Shown here: positions 23,436 through 34,749 of the stretch, in pieces | How the letters are laid out: every line of letters begins with the position of its first letter | Position numbering within the stretch: the first letter of the stretch is position 1 | Source of the DNA: Gnomoniopsis sp. IMI 355080 | Lineage: Eukaryota; Ascomycota; Sordariomycetes; Diaporthales; Gnomoniaceae | Assembly (NCBI GenBank): GCA_027946555.1 | Contig: JAPEVC010000263.1 | Span: 1 to 46,408 of the forward strand | Direction: 5' to 3' | Length of the DNA: 46,408 bases | Made by a program: the position numbers and the translations under genes | The notes under the pieces: model-generated | The model's database searches: none | What the model was told of the DNA's origin: nothing | Seen by the model: the letters and a program-made list of their open reading frames with translations, nothing else

Positions 23436-24397
23436 ATGACAGTGGACGAAGGTGTTGGGTGGAGAAGAGGATTGAATTCAACCTCAGACCTGGACTTATT
23501 CGCTGCATGGACACTGGAGGAGGAGGAAACGAGCGCTCATATTCCTACCAAATACCAGTGGCTGGCCTCTCATTGGTTGCCGGACAACAAATGCTCCAAG
23601 TGAGGGGGCCGGTCATTTACCTAGGTGCATACCATACGGCACATATGTTGCGACTCAAGACCACATTTGTCAAGGTTCATTGACACCCTCGATGCAACAA
23701 CAGCTCCATCAGAATGCATTTGGTTCGTAAATACAGCAGACGTCTTCGTCTTCGATTCAAGGATGATGACGCGCCGGCTTGTCGATCCAGTCCTCGCGAG
23801 ACCGATGAACTGTTCACTGAGTCCCAATTCCCAACTTGGCCTCCCCAGAGTCCGAAGGTAATCCTTCGTGACCCAGTCAGCTTTGCGGAGCGTTTTGTCA
23901 ATCGAAAATACCATGCACCAAAAGGCGTATTCCATGATCAGCCATTATTCTCACTTTACCGACTTTACGAGTGGATCATGGTTGGCCACACTGTCAATAT
24001 GCGCAACGAAATCGAGCTATTTTGGTGGAAGCGATGGCCAGTGTCAACCATTCCTGATCCACTGGACGACGACCCAGAGCGCTATGCTGTGCTAGCGTGC
24101 ATCCCAGCACTTTTAGTGGAGAGTTTCAACGAGCGGATTGATCTGGGTCTGCGGAGAGAAGAGCCGCACTCTATATTGTCTCTTGAAGAACAGGAGCATT
24201 TCGCCTCCTCTCGCAAGAACTACGAATCCGTTCCAGAGTGGACCGGGACAGTACCGCCCTTGAAAGAGGTTCTTCGAATACCACAAGAAGTAGGATTATG
24301 GCAGGAGCAGCCTACAACTCTCGATCACTCACAGGCTTGCCAGATATTTCGCCGAAAAAACATTCTGTGCCCAAAACTACACATTCATTTCATTTAG
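23436..24397 (+). CDS. Conserved fungal protein of unknown function (start uncertain)
   Basis: Two exons, 23436-23599 and 23704-24397 (phase 2; donor GTGAGG, acceptor AACAACAG, plausible branch site CATTGACAC), give 285 aa. The junction reads LPDNKCSNSIRMHLVRK. The second exon holds the conserved-looking core: PVSFAERFVNRKYHAPKG, FHDQPLFSLYRLYEWIMVGH, NMRNEIELFWWKRWPVSTIP, then ERYAVLACIPALLVESFNER. I have the impression of many uncharacterised fungal proteins with this FWWxRWPV block and assign no function. No signal peptide or membrane segment is visible. The frame is open to 23373 but the first ATG is at 23436, so a first exon may be missing or the gene may be truncated at its 5' end. Exon 2 is well supported, exon 1 less so. 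Confidence 0.55.
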
Positions 24398-25454
24398 AAT
24401 TTTGGTAATGACTCTTGTAGCATGTCTATTTTAGTACACCTGACTATTACTCTACGTTGTCTACAACTTTGTGAAGAAAGGTGGTGGGGGGACATTTGAA
24501 CAGTACAGGATCCACAGCATCTTGATCTCATCTTGATAGTCGCCGCTGGCCTTGGTTTTTGTGATGGAATTCGTCTTGGAAAACCTGTAAGAAGGGACGG
24601 AAATCAGAGTTTTCCAACAGTGAAAATGTGCTCCGTATATTGCTGTAGGCTAGAGAGTATGGAAGAATCGTGTAGAACCGGACCCTTTTTTAATGCCTGT
24701 TGATGATGGATCTTTCGATCGTTCGGCTTTCAAGCCGTTCTTTATTCCTAGCCTCGTCACCGTCCTAATTTTGGTCTCAATTAACTTGGATGTGAATGGA
24801 CGCTAGACCAGTCTAGGCTTTGTGCGCAGTATAGACCCAGCTATCGACCAGGTTGAAGAGCCAATGCGCATGTCAAATTTGCTCCTTGTCGCCCAAAATG
24901 TTCGGCTTTGGCGGCTCAGGACTGCATCAGACGTGCCGCTTGCGAACGTCAACAGTGTGGTTTATTGCACCATCAGCAATACCGCTGTCTTCATGCATGT
25001 CACTGAGCACCTCATGATCCTTTTACCTGCATTACTTTCCCCATGAAGTACGCAAGCGGCATGTGCTTTCTAATTTTATAGCTTCCAATAGTGCTAGGTA
25101 TTAGCATGACGTGCTTTCTATACCCGAATGTGCAGCAACTATTGTTCCTACCTTGCACCTGTGGTGGATCTCTTGATAACGTCCCTGGCAGAAGAGGTCC
25201 TCAACTTGTGGTCATGGAGAACACCATGCAATCTTAGCACACGAGACCAACCTTACAGAAACTACTGCGCCTCGAAGATGAACCCCCGCGGGGTCGACTG
25301 CCGGATCAGTCTTTTCCGTTCGTATGCAGTACTCAACTTTGATAAGTATCGTCAAGTCCCCCAGCCCTGATGCGCAGATGTAATGGCAATCACTTGATGT
25401 TGAAACCCTGGTCGTTCGTTTGTAGACTTGTGCACCTTCTGTTATGTCCTCAAG
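24398..25454. other. 1 kb gap, GH79 promoter region
   Basis: No domain or exon chain seen. The final ~60 nt are the likely GH79 leader; its frame is open upstream to 25428 with a second ATG-like start that would disturb the signal peptide. Confidence 0.45.
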
Positions 25455-27264
25455 ATGAAGTGCTCATCCCCTTCAATATTCGCACTCATACTAAGAGCTT
25501 TAATTGTCTCTGCAAAGCCGCTATATCCTAGGGCTACGAGCACATCTCTATCAATTTCTTTGCCAACATCCTCTTCCTCCAATGTTATTGACGTAAACTT
25601 CCCAGGGTTTGGCTTTGAAGAAGCATCCTTTGTGAACTACGTCCTCGACGCCGACGGGAACACCAATGAGTTCTCGGTAAATCTTATTGAATCTCTCACA
25701 AGTCGGACTGGCGGCACACCGTAAGTGAAGAAGCGCACCACGCGTAAATTGACCTTACCCCCCCCCCCCATGACGCTGGCGCATAGATGCTAATGTAGGA
25801 TTTCAAGTATAATACGACTCGGGGGCACATCAGCAGATTATGCTTTATATGTCGCAAATCAAACAGTGCCAGCCTTGCCATTAGCTACCGATGGGACCAA
25901 CTACGATGTTGGTGGTACGACCATAGGCCCTTCATATTGGGCTTTGACCTCCATACTATCAGCTGCAGAGTATATGATTCAGGTCCCTTTGGTCAACACA
26001 AATATCAACGAGACAATTTTGTGGGCCAAGACAGCAGTTGCTGGCATTGCCTCTAATCAAATACACTCTATCGAAATTGGGAATGAGCCAGACTGGTACA
26101 GCGCAACGTATGAGGGTACCGAAGGTGTCCTAGGTCCGCCAGAATGGCAGACTGCTTTTACTAATGAGACCTATGTTGGCAACTGTGAGTTAATTCTTTG
26201 ATGCACTGATGACGGGCAATATGATCAGACTCGCAGCGTGGTGTGAGCCAAACATGATTTGAGCTGTTCTGACCTAAATTACAGACACTGAATACGCTGA
26301 AGCTATCGTCGCAAACGTAGACCTGCCAAGTACTCAAATATTCCAGGCCTTCGACACGGCTGCACATGTCGGAGCCTACAGTGCGATTTTGTGCTACGAA
26401 CTTGACGTGGAGACCGCCTTCGATCTCGGAATTGACGACGATGGTTATATAAAGACCGTAGCCCATCACTATTATCAGAATGCTGGGGGTGATAGTCCGG
26501 ACGAGCTTCCTATCGGCAGTGGTCTGATGAATTTGACCTTCACACACTGGAGGATGGATTTCTTCCACTGCCAACTCGATTACCTGGAAGCGAACCGTCC
26601 AGACCTCCCTTTCGTTCTATCTGAGGTGGGGAACTCCCTGGCAGACGAGTACGTTCCACAATATCAAGCTGTGTTGGGAAGTGCCCTATGGCAGGTAGAC
26701 TTTTACCTATATGCCATGGTCCTAGGCATCTCTCGCGTACATTATCAGCAAATGTTCGCGGAGACGTACCAGCCCATTATGTGGCTCCCAGTTGAGTACC
26801 TCGGGATCGCACCACATGTCACAGCAAACTACTACTCTCAACCGTTCATCGGGGATTTTATCGGCAACTCTGGGGCGACGACCGTGGAACAGCTTGACAT
26901 ATCACCCGCGCAAGAAAATGTTGCTGCCTATGCAGCGTATGAGTCTGGATCGCCAAAGAGGGTGGCCGTCGTGAACATGAATTATTGGAATGAGGCCACT
27001 TCCGGGACGGACAGGTCGAGCGTGTCGATTGACCTATCGGCGCCTAGTGATGCGACAACGGCCACGGTTAATCACCTCGATAGCCCTTCGGGTGCTGGGG
27101 CAGATGCCACGACAATCACGTACGGAGGCAGCCAATGGACCTATGAGAGTTCCGGGACTGAAGTCACAGGAGTGAGGAATGACACTGAGACTTTGACGGT
27201 CTCGGATGGAATAGTGACTGTGACACTGAACGCAAGTTCAGCCATTCTAGTGTCGTTCTCCTGA
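25455..27264 (+). CDS. Secreted glycoside hydrolase family 79 (beta-glucuronidase type)
   Basis: Exons 25455-25720, 25799-26184 and 26285-27264 (78- and 100-nt introns) give 543 aa. Fungal GH79 enzymes remove glucuronic or 4-O-methyl-glucuronic acid from arabinogalactan-type glycans. Residues 1-20, MKCSSPSIFALILRALIVSA, form a signal peptide. The catalytic barrel shows IIRLGGTSADYALY and two catalytic acids by family position: the general acid Glu near 185 in IEIGNEPDWY and the nucleophile Glu near 331 in PFVLSEVGNS. The junctions restore GGTPISSIIRLGG and YVGNYTEYAEA. A C-terminal beta-domain (about residues 430-543, ending ASSAILVSFS) matches the usual GH79 tail. Several N-x-T/S sequons suit secretion. 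The first intron contains a 12-C run. It lies tail to tail with the agmatinase gene. Exact glycan substrate is inferred from the family. Confidence 0.9.
25758..25769 (+). repeat. Poly-C run in GH79 intron 1
   Basis: Twelve consecutive C inside intron 1. It does not touch the coding phase, but homopolymers this long are prone to assembly error and slippage. Confidence 0.9.
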
Positions 27265-27530
27265 ATAGGTTCACGGCATTTGAGTAAAATAATAGAAATT
27301 AATATGATATAATGTTTCCTCTTTGACTAACACCCAAAAGAACTAACTGCTTTGTACCAAAGGCGATTTGAAAATTTGATGTCTGAAATCTACCTGTACT
27401 TGATCGCCACCTATATTGGCAGCGTTACGATTTTTCGAAATGGCGATATGACACTCTCACAAAGACTCCAAGGACTCGCTCGGAAATAACGCGCATCCGT
27501 TCTGAGTTTCATGCTGCTTTTTCCGCGTTT

Positions 27531-28972
27531 TCAAAGTGGCTTCACAGGCTTTGCCACCATCAGGCCAATCAGGCTTCTGGCAACCTCCGCAGCAGCCAGA
27601 CACGTTGTTTCTGCTGCAGTGTCGTAGGCCGGTGCAACTTCGACCACATCTGCTCCAATGACATTCAGACCAACCAGACCATCAAGAATCGTCAGAAGCT
27701 CTCGGGTGGTCCAACCACCGGGCTCAGCGGTACCCGTAGCTGGGGCGAATGCCTGTTGTGAAGTAAGATCATGAGCATCTTTTTCCAATCCAGCTCAATC
27801 CATGGTAGACTAGGAGGCTTTCTTACCGGGTCCAAGACGTCAATGTCTACTGTTATATACACATTTCCACTGCCAACTCTGTCTTTGAGCTTCTTGATAA
27901 CTCCCTTGGGGCCATACTCATCGATATCCCGTGCTGTGACGATCTCAAATCCGCACTGGGCATCGTTATCTAGATCTTTTTGTTGGCTTCCGAGTGGCGC
28001 ACGAATCCCGGCATGTATCGAGGAGTGGTTCGAAATTAGTCCTTCCTCATGCGCAATGTGAAGAAATGTTCCCTGTTCCATTTGTCAGTCACTTTCATCT
28101 ACTACTGGTACCAATCATCTTTAAAGCAATAGCTCAGCCACTTCGGAAAACATTGATGGCTGGGGGTCAAGTGGACGAGGAGACCCTGCCTAGACTAAGA
28201 AGAGGATAAGAAATACTACTGACATGGTTCACAGAAGCATACTCTGTGACTCCTCCCCCGAGTTGGTTTGGATTCCACGTATCAATATGCGAATCGAAGT
28301 GTATAACGCTCACCACCCCCCAGTGATCAACTGTTGAACGAAGAGCAGCCAGCGTGATTGTGTGATCACCTCCTAACATAAGAATCCGGGGTGTCTTCGC
28401 AATAGATGCATTGTTGGCCGTTCGGCCGGACGTAATCTGCCAAGCAGTCAGTCTTGACCAGATTTCTTTCAGGTTTGCGACAGCCAAGTAAGTACCTTGT
28501 GAGCCTTTACGAGCTGCTTCAGAGCCACAGTATTGTCGATGAATGTGAGCGGAGCATCGCCGCAGTCCACAAGCTTTGCCCACTCCTCAAACGAGTTCCG
28601 ACCAGAGTAGACATTCCAAGAATGCGGTCCTCGTACACGTCGGGAGCCATCCCGAATCCCATGTGGCCCAAATCGTGCCCCTGGTCTATAAGAAGTAGCC
28701 GTATCGAAGGGTGCCCCCAGCACAGCAATATCGTATCTGTCAATTTCTTGGTCGGTGCTAGTAGCGAAGCATGGAACATAAGGAAGATGGGCAAAAGAGG
28801 TGAGTCCTCCCATGGCATCCGTGCTCAAGTCAACATCATCGTCGGCCCCATCATTCAGCCGAAGCGGTGCTTGGCCTGGCACTGAATCAGCTATGCCGGC
28901 AACGGGGGGAAATACAATTTCTCGGGCACAAGCCAACGTAGCAAGCGGGCTGAGAAGTGCGGAGGACCTCAT
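27531..28972 (-). CDS. Secreted agmatinase-type ureohydrolase (arginase family)
   Basis: Binuclear Mn enzyme of the arginase/agmatinase family; agmatinases split agmatine into putrescine and urea. Exons 28496-28972, 28224-28436, 27827-28072 and 27531-27752, all phase 0, give 385 aa. Metal ligands are visible in order: GGDHTITLAA, HFDSHIDTWNP and VDIDVLDP. The junction before exon 4 restores DVLDPAFAPATGTAEPGGWT, the agmatinase-type substrate loop. Residues 1-17 (MRSSALLSPLATLACAR) look like a signal peptide, as in other fungal extracellular agmatinase-like proteins; the substrate would then be external. The usual DAHxD is DSHID here, which keeps both ligand Asp residues and the His. Intron 2 (28073-28223) is 151 nt, the others 59-75. 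Substrate among guanidino compounds is inferred from the family. Confidence 0.9.
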
Positions 28973-29561
28973 CGTTCACGCTACAGCTCGCTAATTATTT
29001 AAGCGTTAACACAATGAATCGAGATGTATTTATTCGAGCTGCTCTTTCTACTTATGGATATCGATCAAGACTCAAGAGCTTATTCCTGATAATTTGATAG
29101 GGTACGGGAGACTATCTGAAATCTGCTTATCTTCCGGCACCATCTGACCTCTGCGATAACGAAGGCTGACTGCATGGAGGGACAATAGCCAAAACGTTTC
29201 GTGGAAATGTATGCAATGCCTAGGTAAGCTTGTACCAAATTTAGAAAGGGACAATAATTTGGTTTGGTCTCTTCAGTACTTCATTTCCGCACAGCTTACG
29301 GGGCTGTCGGACGTTATTAGTCCGATTGCACTACACATGTATAGACGTCAGTGGCAAGATTGGGATGATACCTTCAAATGCCCTCAAAGACAAATTGTAA
29401 ATAGACTCTCATTGCTTTGGCGCGTCTGAATTTCCACTATTAGAGACTCAGTTCGTCTTTTTTCAGATTGTGAGTATTCTAACTAGGTCCGAAAGTTCAG
29501 AGAAACAGCGCCCCCCCCCCGGGAAAAAGGCTATCTCTTCTCCACCTCGTGCTCAATCTGG
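28973..29561. other. Gap between agmatinase 5' end and decarboxylase 3' end
   Basis: Both neighbours are on the minus strand, so this holds the agmatinase promoter and the decarboxylase 3' UTR. A 10-C run lies at 29511-29520. No gene seen. Confidence 0.5.
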
Positions 29562-31453
29562 TTACTTCTCCTTCACTAAACGCTCTGCAGTCTTTTCGAT
29601 CAATTCGAATCCCGCCCTTACGTGGCTTTCTTTGGTCATTCTATTGGCCGTCATAAACCTGATTGTGAACTTTCTCTCAAGCATCGTGCTCGTGACCCAA
29701 AGCTTACCCGTTGCATTGATTTCCTCGTATACCCTCTTCGTGAGTAAATTCATTTTGTTCTCGTCTCCATCGGCGTCTTTTATTCTGAACACTGTCAGTG
29801 CAAAACTTGGCCCTGTAGCAATCTCGAACAGATCTGGACGCCCTCGTAGCCAATCTGCGAACTGGTCCGCCATACGAATACCGTTTCGGATGTACTCCTG
29901 TATACCTTTCGCTCCATAGTTTCGCATAACGAACCAGATCTTCAAGGCTCTGAATCGTCGCCCGAGTGGAATCCCCCAGTTTCGGTAGTCAGTGACAAGC
30001 CCGCCATCCGTCCCTTTGTTCTGATAGACCTGCATCTCCGAGCTCATTGCTTCGACGAGCCAATGACGGTCCGTCACAAAAAGACACGAGGCATCGAAAT
30101 TGACTAGCAGCCACTTGTGCATGTTCACATCAAAGGAGTGAAAGTGACGTAGATGATGCACTTGAACGGCCGCTTGAGCCTCGGGGGTGACAAGGGCAGC
30201 TCCTGCATACGCAGCGTCGACATGCACCCAGATCTCGCCCTTCTTCCTGATGGGCAAGCCCACTTTCTTGTTTCCATCGGTTCTTGAGTCATCGTTGGGG
30301 AAGATACCTGACGTAGACTCAGATATCGGAAAGTCCTTGCTCCATTCAGCGAGAACCTCGGCGGTGGCACCGAAGTGGTCCACGGCACACGTATCTGTTG
30401 TCCCCAAGGTGGAAGTCAAATAGAAGGGCTCCCAACCTCTGGATTTACACATCTCGAGTGTCTTGGCTAATGCATCTCCCGTGACCGCAAAGTTTGTCTC
30501 GCTGCTGACAGGTATCGCAGCATATCGTACACCGAGTATTTTCGCCGCCTTTCTCGTGCATGAATGTACAGCCGTACTACCCAGTGCGACTAATCGGCTT
30601 CGCTTTCTCATGCTGAGATCTTCGAACCCTTCTTCGGTAACCTGCATAGCTCATGTTAGATGTTGGCTCAACGTTAATGCAAGGCTGTTGCAACTAATGC
30701 GCAGGGAGGGCCCAGTTAAACTTATGCCAGACCTAGAAATAATGCACAATAGGCAGACTAGACTTTCTGGTTTCCGAATATACGTACAGTACTGGGGTCC
30801 GGAAGTGTCTCTTTTAGATACTTATCCCGTGCGGCTATCATCACCGTTAGGACAGCTTCCGAAGCCGTGCCTTGAATCACGCCTCCACCACGAGTCGGGC
30901 CCGTAGAGAGATAAACCGACGGAAGACCCATAAGCTGCGCTAGCCAGTCCATTACAATTGTTTCGAGCTCTGTAGCAGCGGGCGAAGCGTGCCAATTGAA
31001 ACACGTCCCGGTGAAGGCGGCATTGTATAGTTCGCCAAGGATAGATGGATAGGAAGATGTGCAGGGAAAGTAGGCGAAGAAGTCGGGGGACTGCCTGTTC
31101 AGAGAATGTGAGTATAAGCAGGTCGATCTCAAAGAGTTGACAACAAGACTCGAGAATGGAGATGGAGGGTTCTTGTACCAGTGAGTAATGCCTGGTAGGA
31201 TCTTCGTGTCGAAATCCTTCGCGATAAGGTCCCATGGCTCACCATCGACTGGTGCAGAGGGCGGCAAGATCTTGCGGAGGTAGCCTGGCTCGACTTGAGA
31301 AAAGACATTGTGATCCCTTATATTTTTGTAGTAATTGATGACTGGAATCGTCAGTCAGTGTTTCGCCCCAGCACAAGTTGCATGAAACATGTGGCAAAGC
31401 TCACTATAATCGACAGTATCATTCGCGGCGCCCTTGAACTCCTCAGCGTCCAT
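29562..31453 (-). CDS. Aromatic-L-amino-acid decarboxylase (PLP, group II)
   Basis: PLP-dependent decarboxylase that would turn Trp, Tyr, Phe or DOPA into the amine. Exons 31405-31453, 31179-31341, 30788-31094 and 29562-30641 give 532 aa; the first exon is only 49 nt. Junctions restore YIINYYKNIRDHNVFSQV, GITHWQSPDFFAYFP and DPSTVTEEGFEDLSM. Visible landmarks are the cofactor-stacking His in STAVHSCTRKAA, HVDAAYAGAAL, the Schiff-base Lys near 349 in DVNMHKWLLVNFD, and LVTDYRNWGIPLGRRFRALK. The catalytic-loop Tyr is present (EMQVYQNKG), which favours decarboxylase over aldehyde-synthase activity. About 25 extra residues sit between LAEWSKDF and EIWVHVDA compared with the animal enzyme. No targeting signal is seen, so it is probably cytosolic. 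Amino-acid preference cannot be read off. Confidence 0.93.
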
Positions 31454-32517
31454 TTCCACGGCTCCCGTTATATAGGTGGATGTCTATAATTTTGATATCT
31501 GGTTATAACCAAAGATAAAAGAAACAAGTCTCGTAAATCTCGAAGGTCGATGGCTCGGATGTGGCAACAAGTTGCCTTCGATTGTATTTTCGCGCGCATA
31601 TCAACAAGCATTACCTGTGAAGGTTTATATTCAGCATGTAAAACGTACAGCCGGAATCGGCCGACCTTTGGTGACGGCTGCATTGGGATTCTGCCCCTTT
31701 CAATTCCATGGATCAGGTCGAACAATGCTTTCAGTCTTACATGGGACTTCGAGTATATAAGTTTGCTCGGGACATCGTTCTGGAAGAATTGGAAGCATTC
31801 CAGCCTCACAAAACAAAGAAAGAGCAACCTTCTCCTTTTCTAACTGGTCGAGTAAGTCAGGCTGTGGATACCGGGGGTTTGGAGCAGTCAAAGGCGAGGA
31901 ACTTGTGCTGTGATTAGACTGCGGGCACAATATCAAGCACAATACCAAACACAAAAATGGGAATGCAGCTGAGGCCCGGTACTGCACCGAAAACTTAGTT
32001 CAACCATCCATAGCCTCTTGAAGGGTAGCAAGAGTGTCTCCACATCATTTTCGCAACTCCATTTCTGAGAGCTCGCTCAGTAGGAGGTATGTTGTGGCAT
32101 TTTCGTGACTTCCGACTCCGTGCGATCTCAGAACCAGTCGACAGCCTCGTCTGAGTGCAAAGAATGGATAGGAGTTCCTTCGTGCTACGAGTGAGCAATC
32201 GGATAGGAATATGGAGTAGAGATCATGAATACGAGAGCCATTTTGTAACTTATTGACGATGTTGTTGATGAGGCCGACCAGCAGGAAGCGATTTATTCTT
32301 TACGACCATTTGCCATTGATATCAATTTCACGAGGCTTAACACCTGGTTGATCGCCAGGAACATGAGATCTATTAATCTTTTTTTTTTTCCTTGAACGAA
32401 CTATTAGTCTGTTACGAACCGGGCCTTTGCCCATGATGCAATATACGTCAAGACATTTTATGCGTCGATTCAGAATTTCTGTACCACGATCTGCATAGAG
32501 AGAACAAAATGTTTCCC
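31454..32517. other. 1 kb gap, decarboxylase promoter
   Basis: Between two minus-strand genes. No exon chain or domain seen; a T-run lies near 32382-32390. A 119-codon minus-strand frame (31468-31827) has no recognised motif. Confidence 0.45.
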
Positions 32518-34749
32518 TCACTCCGAGTTCATCAAGAAACTAAAGTCCATAGGTTCAAGAACATACAAATCCTCCACATCAGCACGAGGCTGAATGACAA
32601 CCCCATTCTCCACCACCGCCGTCCCATTCTCCAAAGCCCGTATCTGGTTTCCGGTGCAAACATACCAAAGTGGCGCATAGTTCGGATTGCACCACTCCGA
32701 TGCTTGAGGCCTCGCGGACACTTTGATATCCCAAACTGAATCCGGCCCGTCAGTCACATACTCCTTTCCTCCCTCACCACCCACGGGTGTCCTCCCGGTC
32801 GCCACGTCGAGTCCCTGCGATGCTCGCATGAAGATATCGTGCGTCACCTCTGGCTGGAAAAACGGTATGAGGTGGCCCGCATCGAGCACGCGGATGAAGC
32901 TCAGACCACCAGACTGGCGAACGTAGCCTGCAGTCCTGCCGGTTTTGGTTGTTATCATGGGCGTGTAGCCTGTGGAGCGGAACGACTCGGCGGACGGGTG
33001 CTCGAGGGCCAGCGAAAGGGCTTCACCACCAACCCCTAACAGGTATGTGAGTTTTAGTGGCTTCCAAGGAAATCGAGTGCAGTGAGATCGTGTGAGAGAC
33101 TTACAGTCAGACCTAAAGTCAGCATCACCGTAGAGCAAGGCGACGTGCACACCAGCGTCGAGAAGACCTTCCAGGATCTTCTTGTGGGATCGGGCCGGAT
33201 CGCATGTCATGGAAAACGCTGCGTTCAAGAAAGTGGTCAGACCCTAATTATATAGTGGGAGCAGCACATATCGCGGGCCTTCGGTGGGGGGTAGCTCACC
33301 TAGATCCACCGCTACACTGACTTCCACGTAGTCAACTTTGGCGCCTAGGTGCTCTCTGACCCAAGGCTGGAGCAGGTAAGTGATGTACGAAGTTTGCGGA
33401 AACCCATCAGGCATGACTTGTGTGAGATCAAATGGGTTGCGCTATGATAATCGTCAGGCTTCACACTGGGTTCAAGCCTGGGTGGGACTTACCTTCGCCA
33501 CAGTATCAAACACATCAGCAATGCTATTCCAGCAAATAGCACCGGCAAAGCAGATGTTAGGCATCGGTTCGCCGTTCAAAACGTCGTAGTCAATCTCCGC
33601 CAATACCCTATCACACTCCGTGGACTGTGCTAAACATTTCTCCGCTTCAATATTCAGCTCCTCGAGCGTGCTGGCGTTGTAGATCTCGATACCATACGAG
33701 TTTTCGTTGGGATACTTGACCAGTTGTGGCAATTGTAGGGACAAATCCACGAGTCCATTCATGATGCCAATGGTCTCCACGCCAATGAAGTGGTGGTCAG
33801 GCTTCGGCTGCTTTGAACCAGCTTTCTTATCCTCAAGGAGCGCGGCTGCAATGGCGGGAACAAAGTAACCGCCGCTACAATGAATCGTTAGTATGAACAT
33901 CGTAGTGCAGGAAAAAAAAAGAAGAGTTCTCACTAAGACCAGGACCAAATGCTAATGTTTTCTCTGCGATAATGTGTAAATCTATCGGTCAAGTTAGCAC
34001 AGGTCTATATTACCTTTGGACTATGGTGAGGCCAAATGGGACATGAGTGGTCACGAACTCATCGAACCACAATTGAAAGAAATTTGAGACCGTCTTCGCC
34101 ATGAGAGCCGTCGTGTTTGGTCCTGTCGCGATGTCGTTGCTGGAGTACACACCCTTTCTCTTCGTTTTATCGTGTTCTGGAAATTCCTCCCCGTCACCCG
34201 GTTTGACCCAGGATGTAACCAAGTCCCTCACAGCCTTGATGGCGACGTCATATGAGAAGCCGGCATGAATTGTGGTGTCAATATAGATCAAGTTGAATTC
34301 GTTGTTCCAGCTCCAGTCGTTGAGTCGTGTGGAGTTGCCATCTCCGTTGGTCAGACAGGGCCCATTTGTAGAGATGGCTTGGTCCATGCTTCCTCCACCC
34401 GGTCCGCCGTTGATCCAGAGAGCAAGGAGAGCGGTCTTTGGATCGGTGCGCGCCTCAAAGAACCAGAAGAACAAGTGCTGTGGAAAAGGTTGCTGTTCGG
34501 TGGGCGGAATGGAGACGTAGCCAGAGTAGGATTTGACGCCAGGAGTTGTCTCGCATATCGTTGTCTTTCCCGATGGTAACTTGATCAGTATCATGCAGAC
34601 TTTTGCTCTTGAACGTACGCACTCACCTGTTTGTAGGTGACATAAGGCTTGCTTCTCATGAAGCGCAGAGAATCAAGTACACCAGACCTGAGATAAACAG
34701 CGATGCCAAGCGCCAGCAAAGGCAACAGCGTCCAACGTGGATTTGACAT
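32518..34749 (-). CDS. Serine carboxypeptidase S10 homologue with altered active site
   Basis: Alpha/beta-hydrolase of peptidase family S10. Seven exons keep phase: 34627-34749, 34014-34579, 33934-33963 (30 nt), 33493-33874, 33300-33441, 33105-33218 and 32518-33035, giving 624 aa. The N-terminus has one hydrophobic segment (about residues 6-20), a signal peptide or anchor. Typical S10 blocks: YKQLPSGKTTICETTPGVKS, WINGGPGGGSMDQA, AGFSYD, then SYGGYFVP with catalytic Ser near 239, catalytic Asp near 448 in GDADFRSDWVGGEA and His near 507 in VLDAGHLIPFFQPE. The triad is complete. However, the residue before the Ser is Trp instead of the Glu of GESYxG, and the Glu expected before xGP (as in ELGP or ENGP) is Thr (STNGPC). 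In carboxypeptidase Y both Glu residues help bind the substrate C-terminus, so peptidase activity may be changed. Triad and family are sure. Confidence 0.88.
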
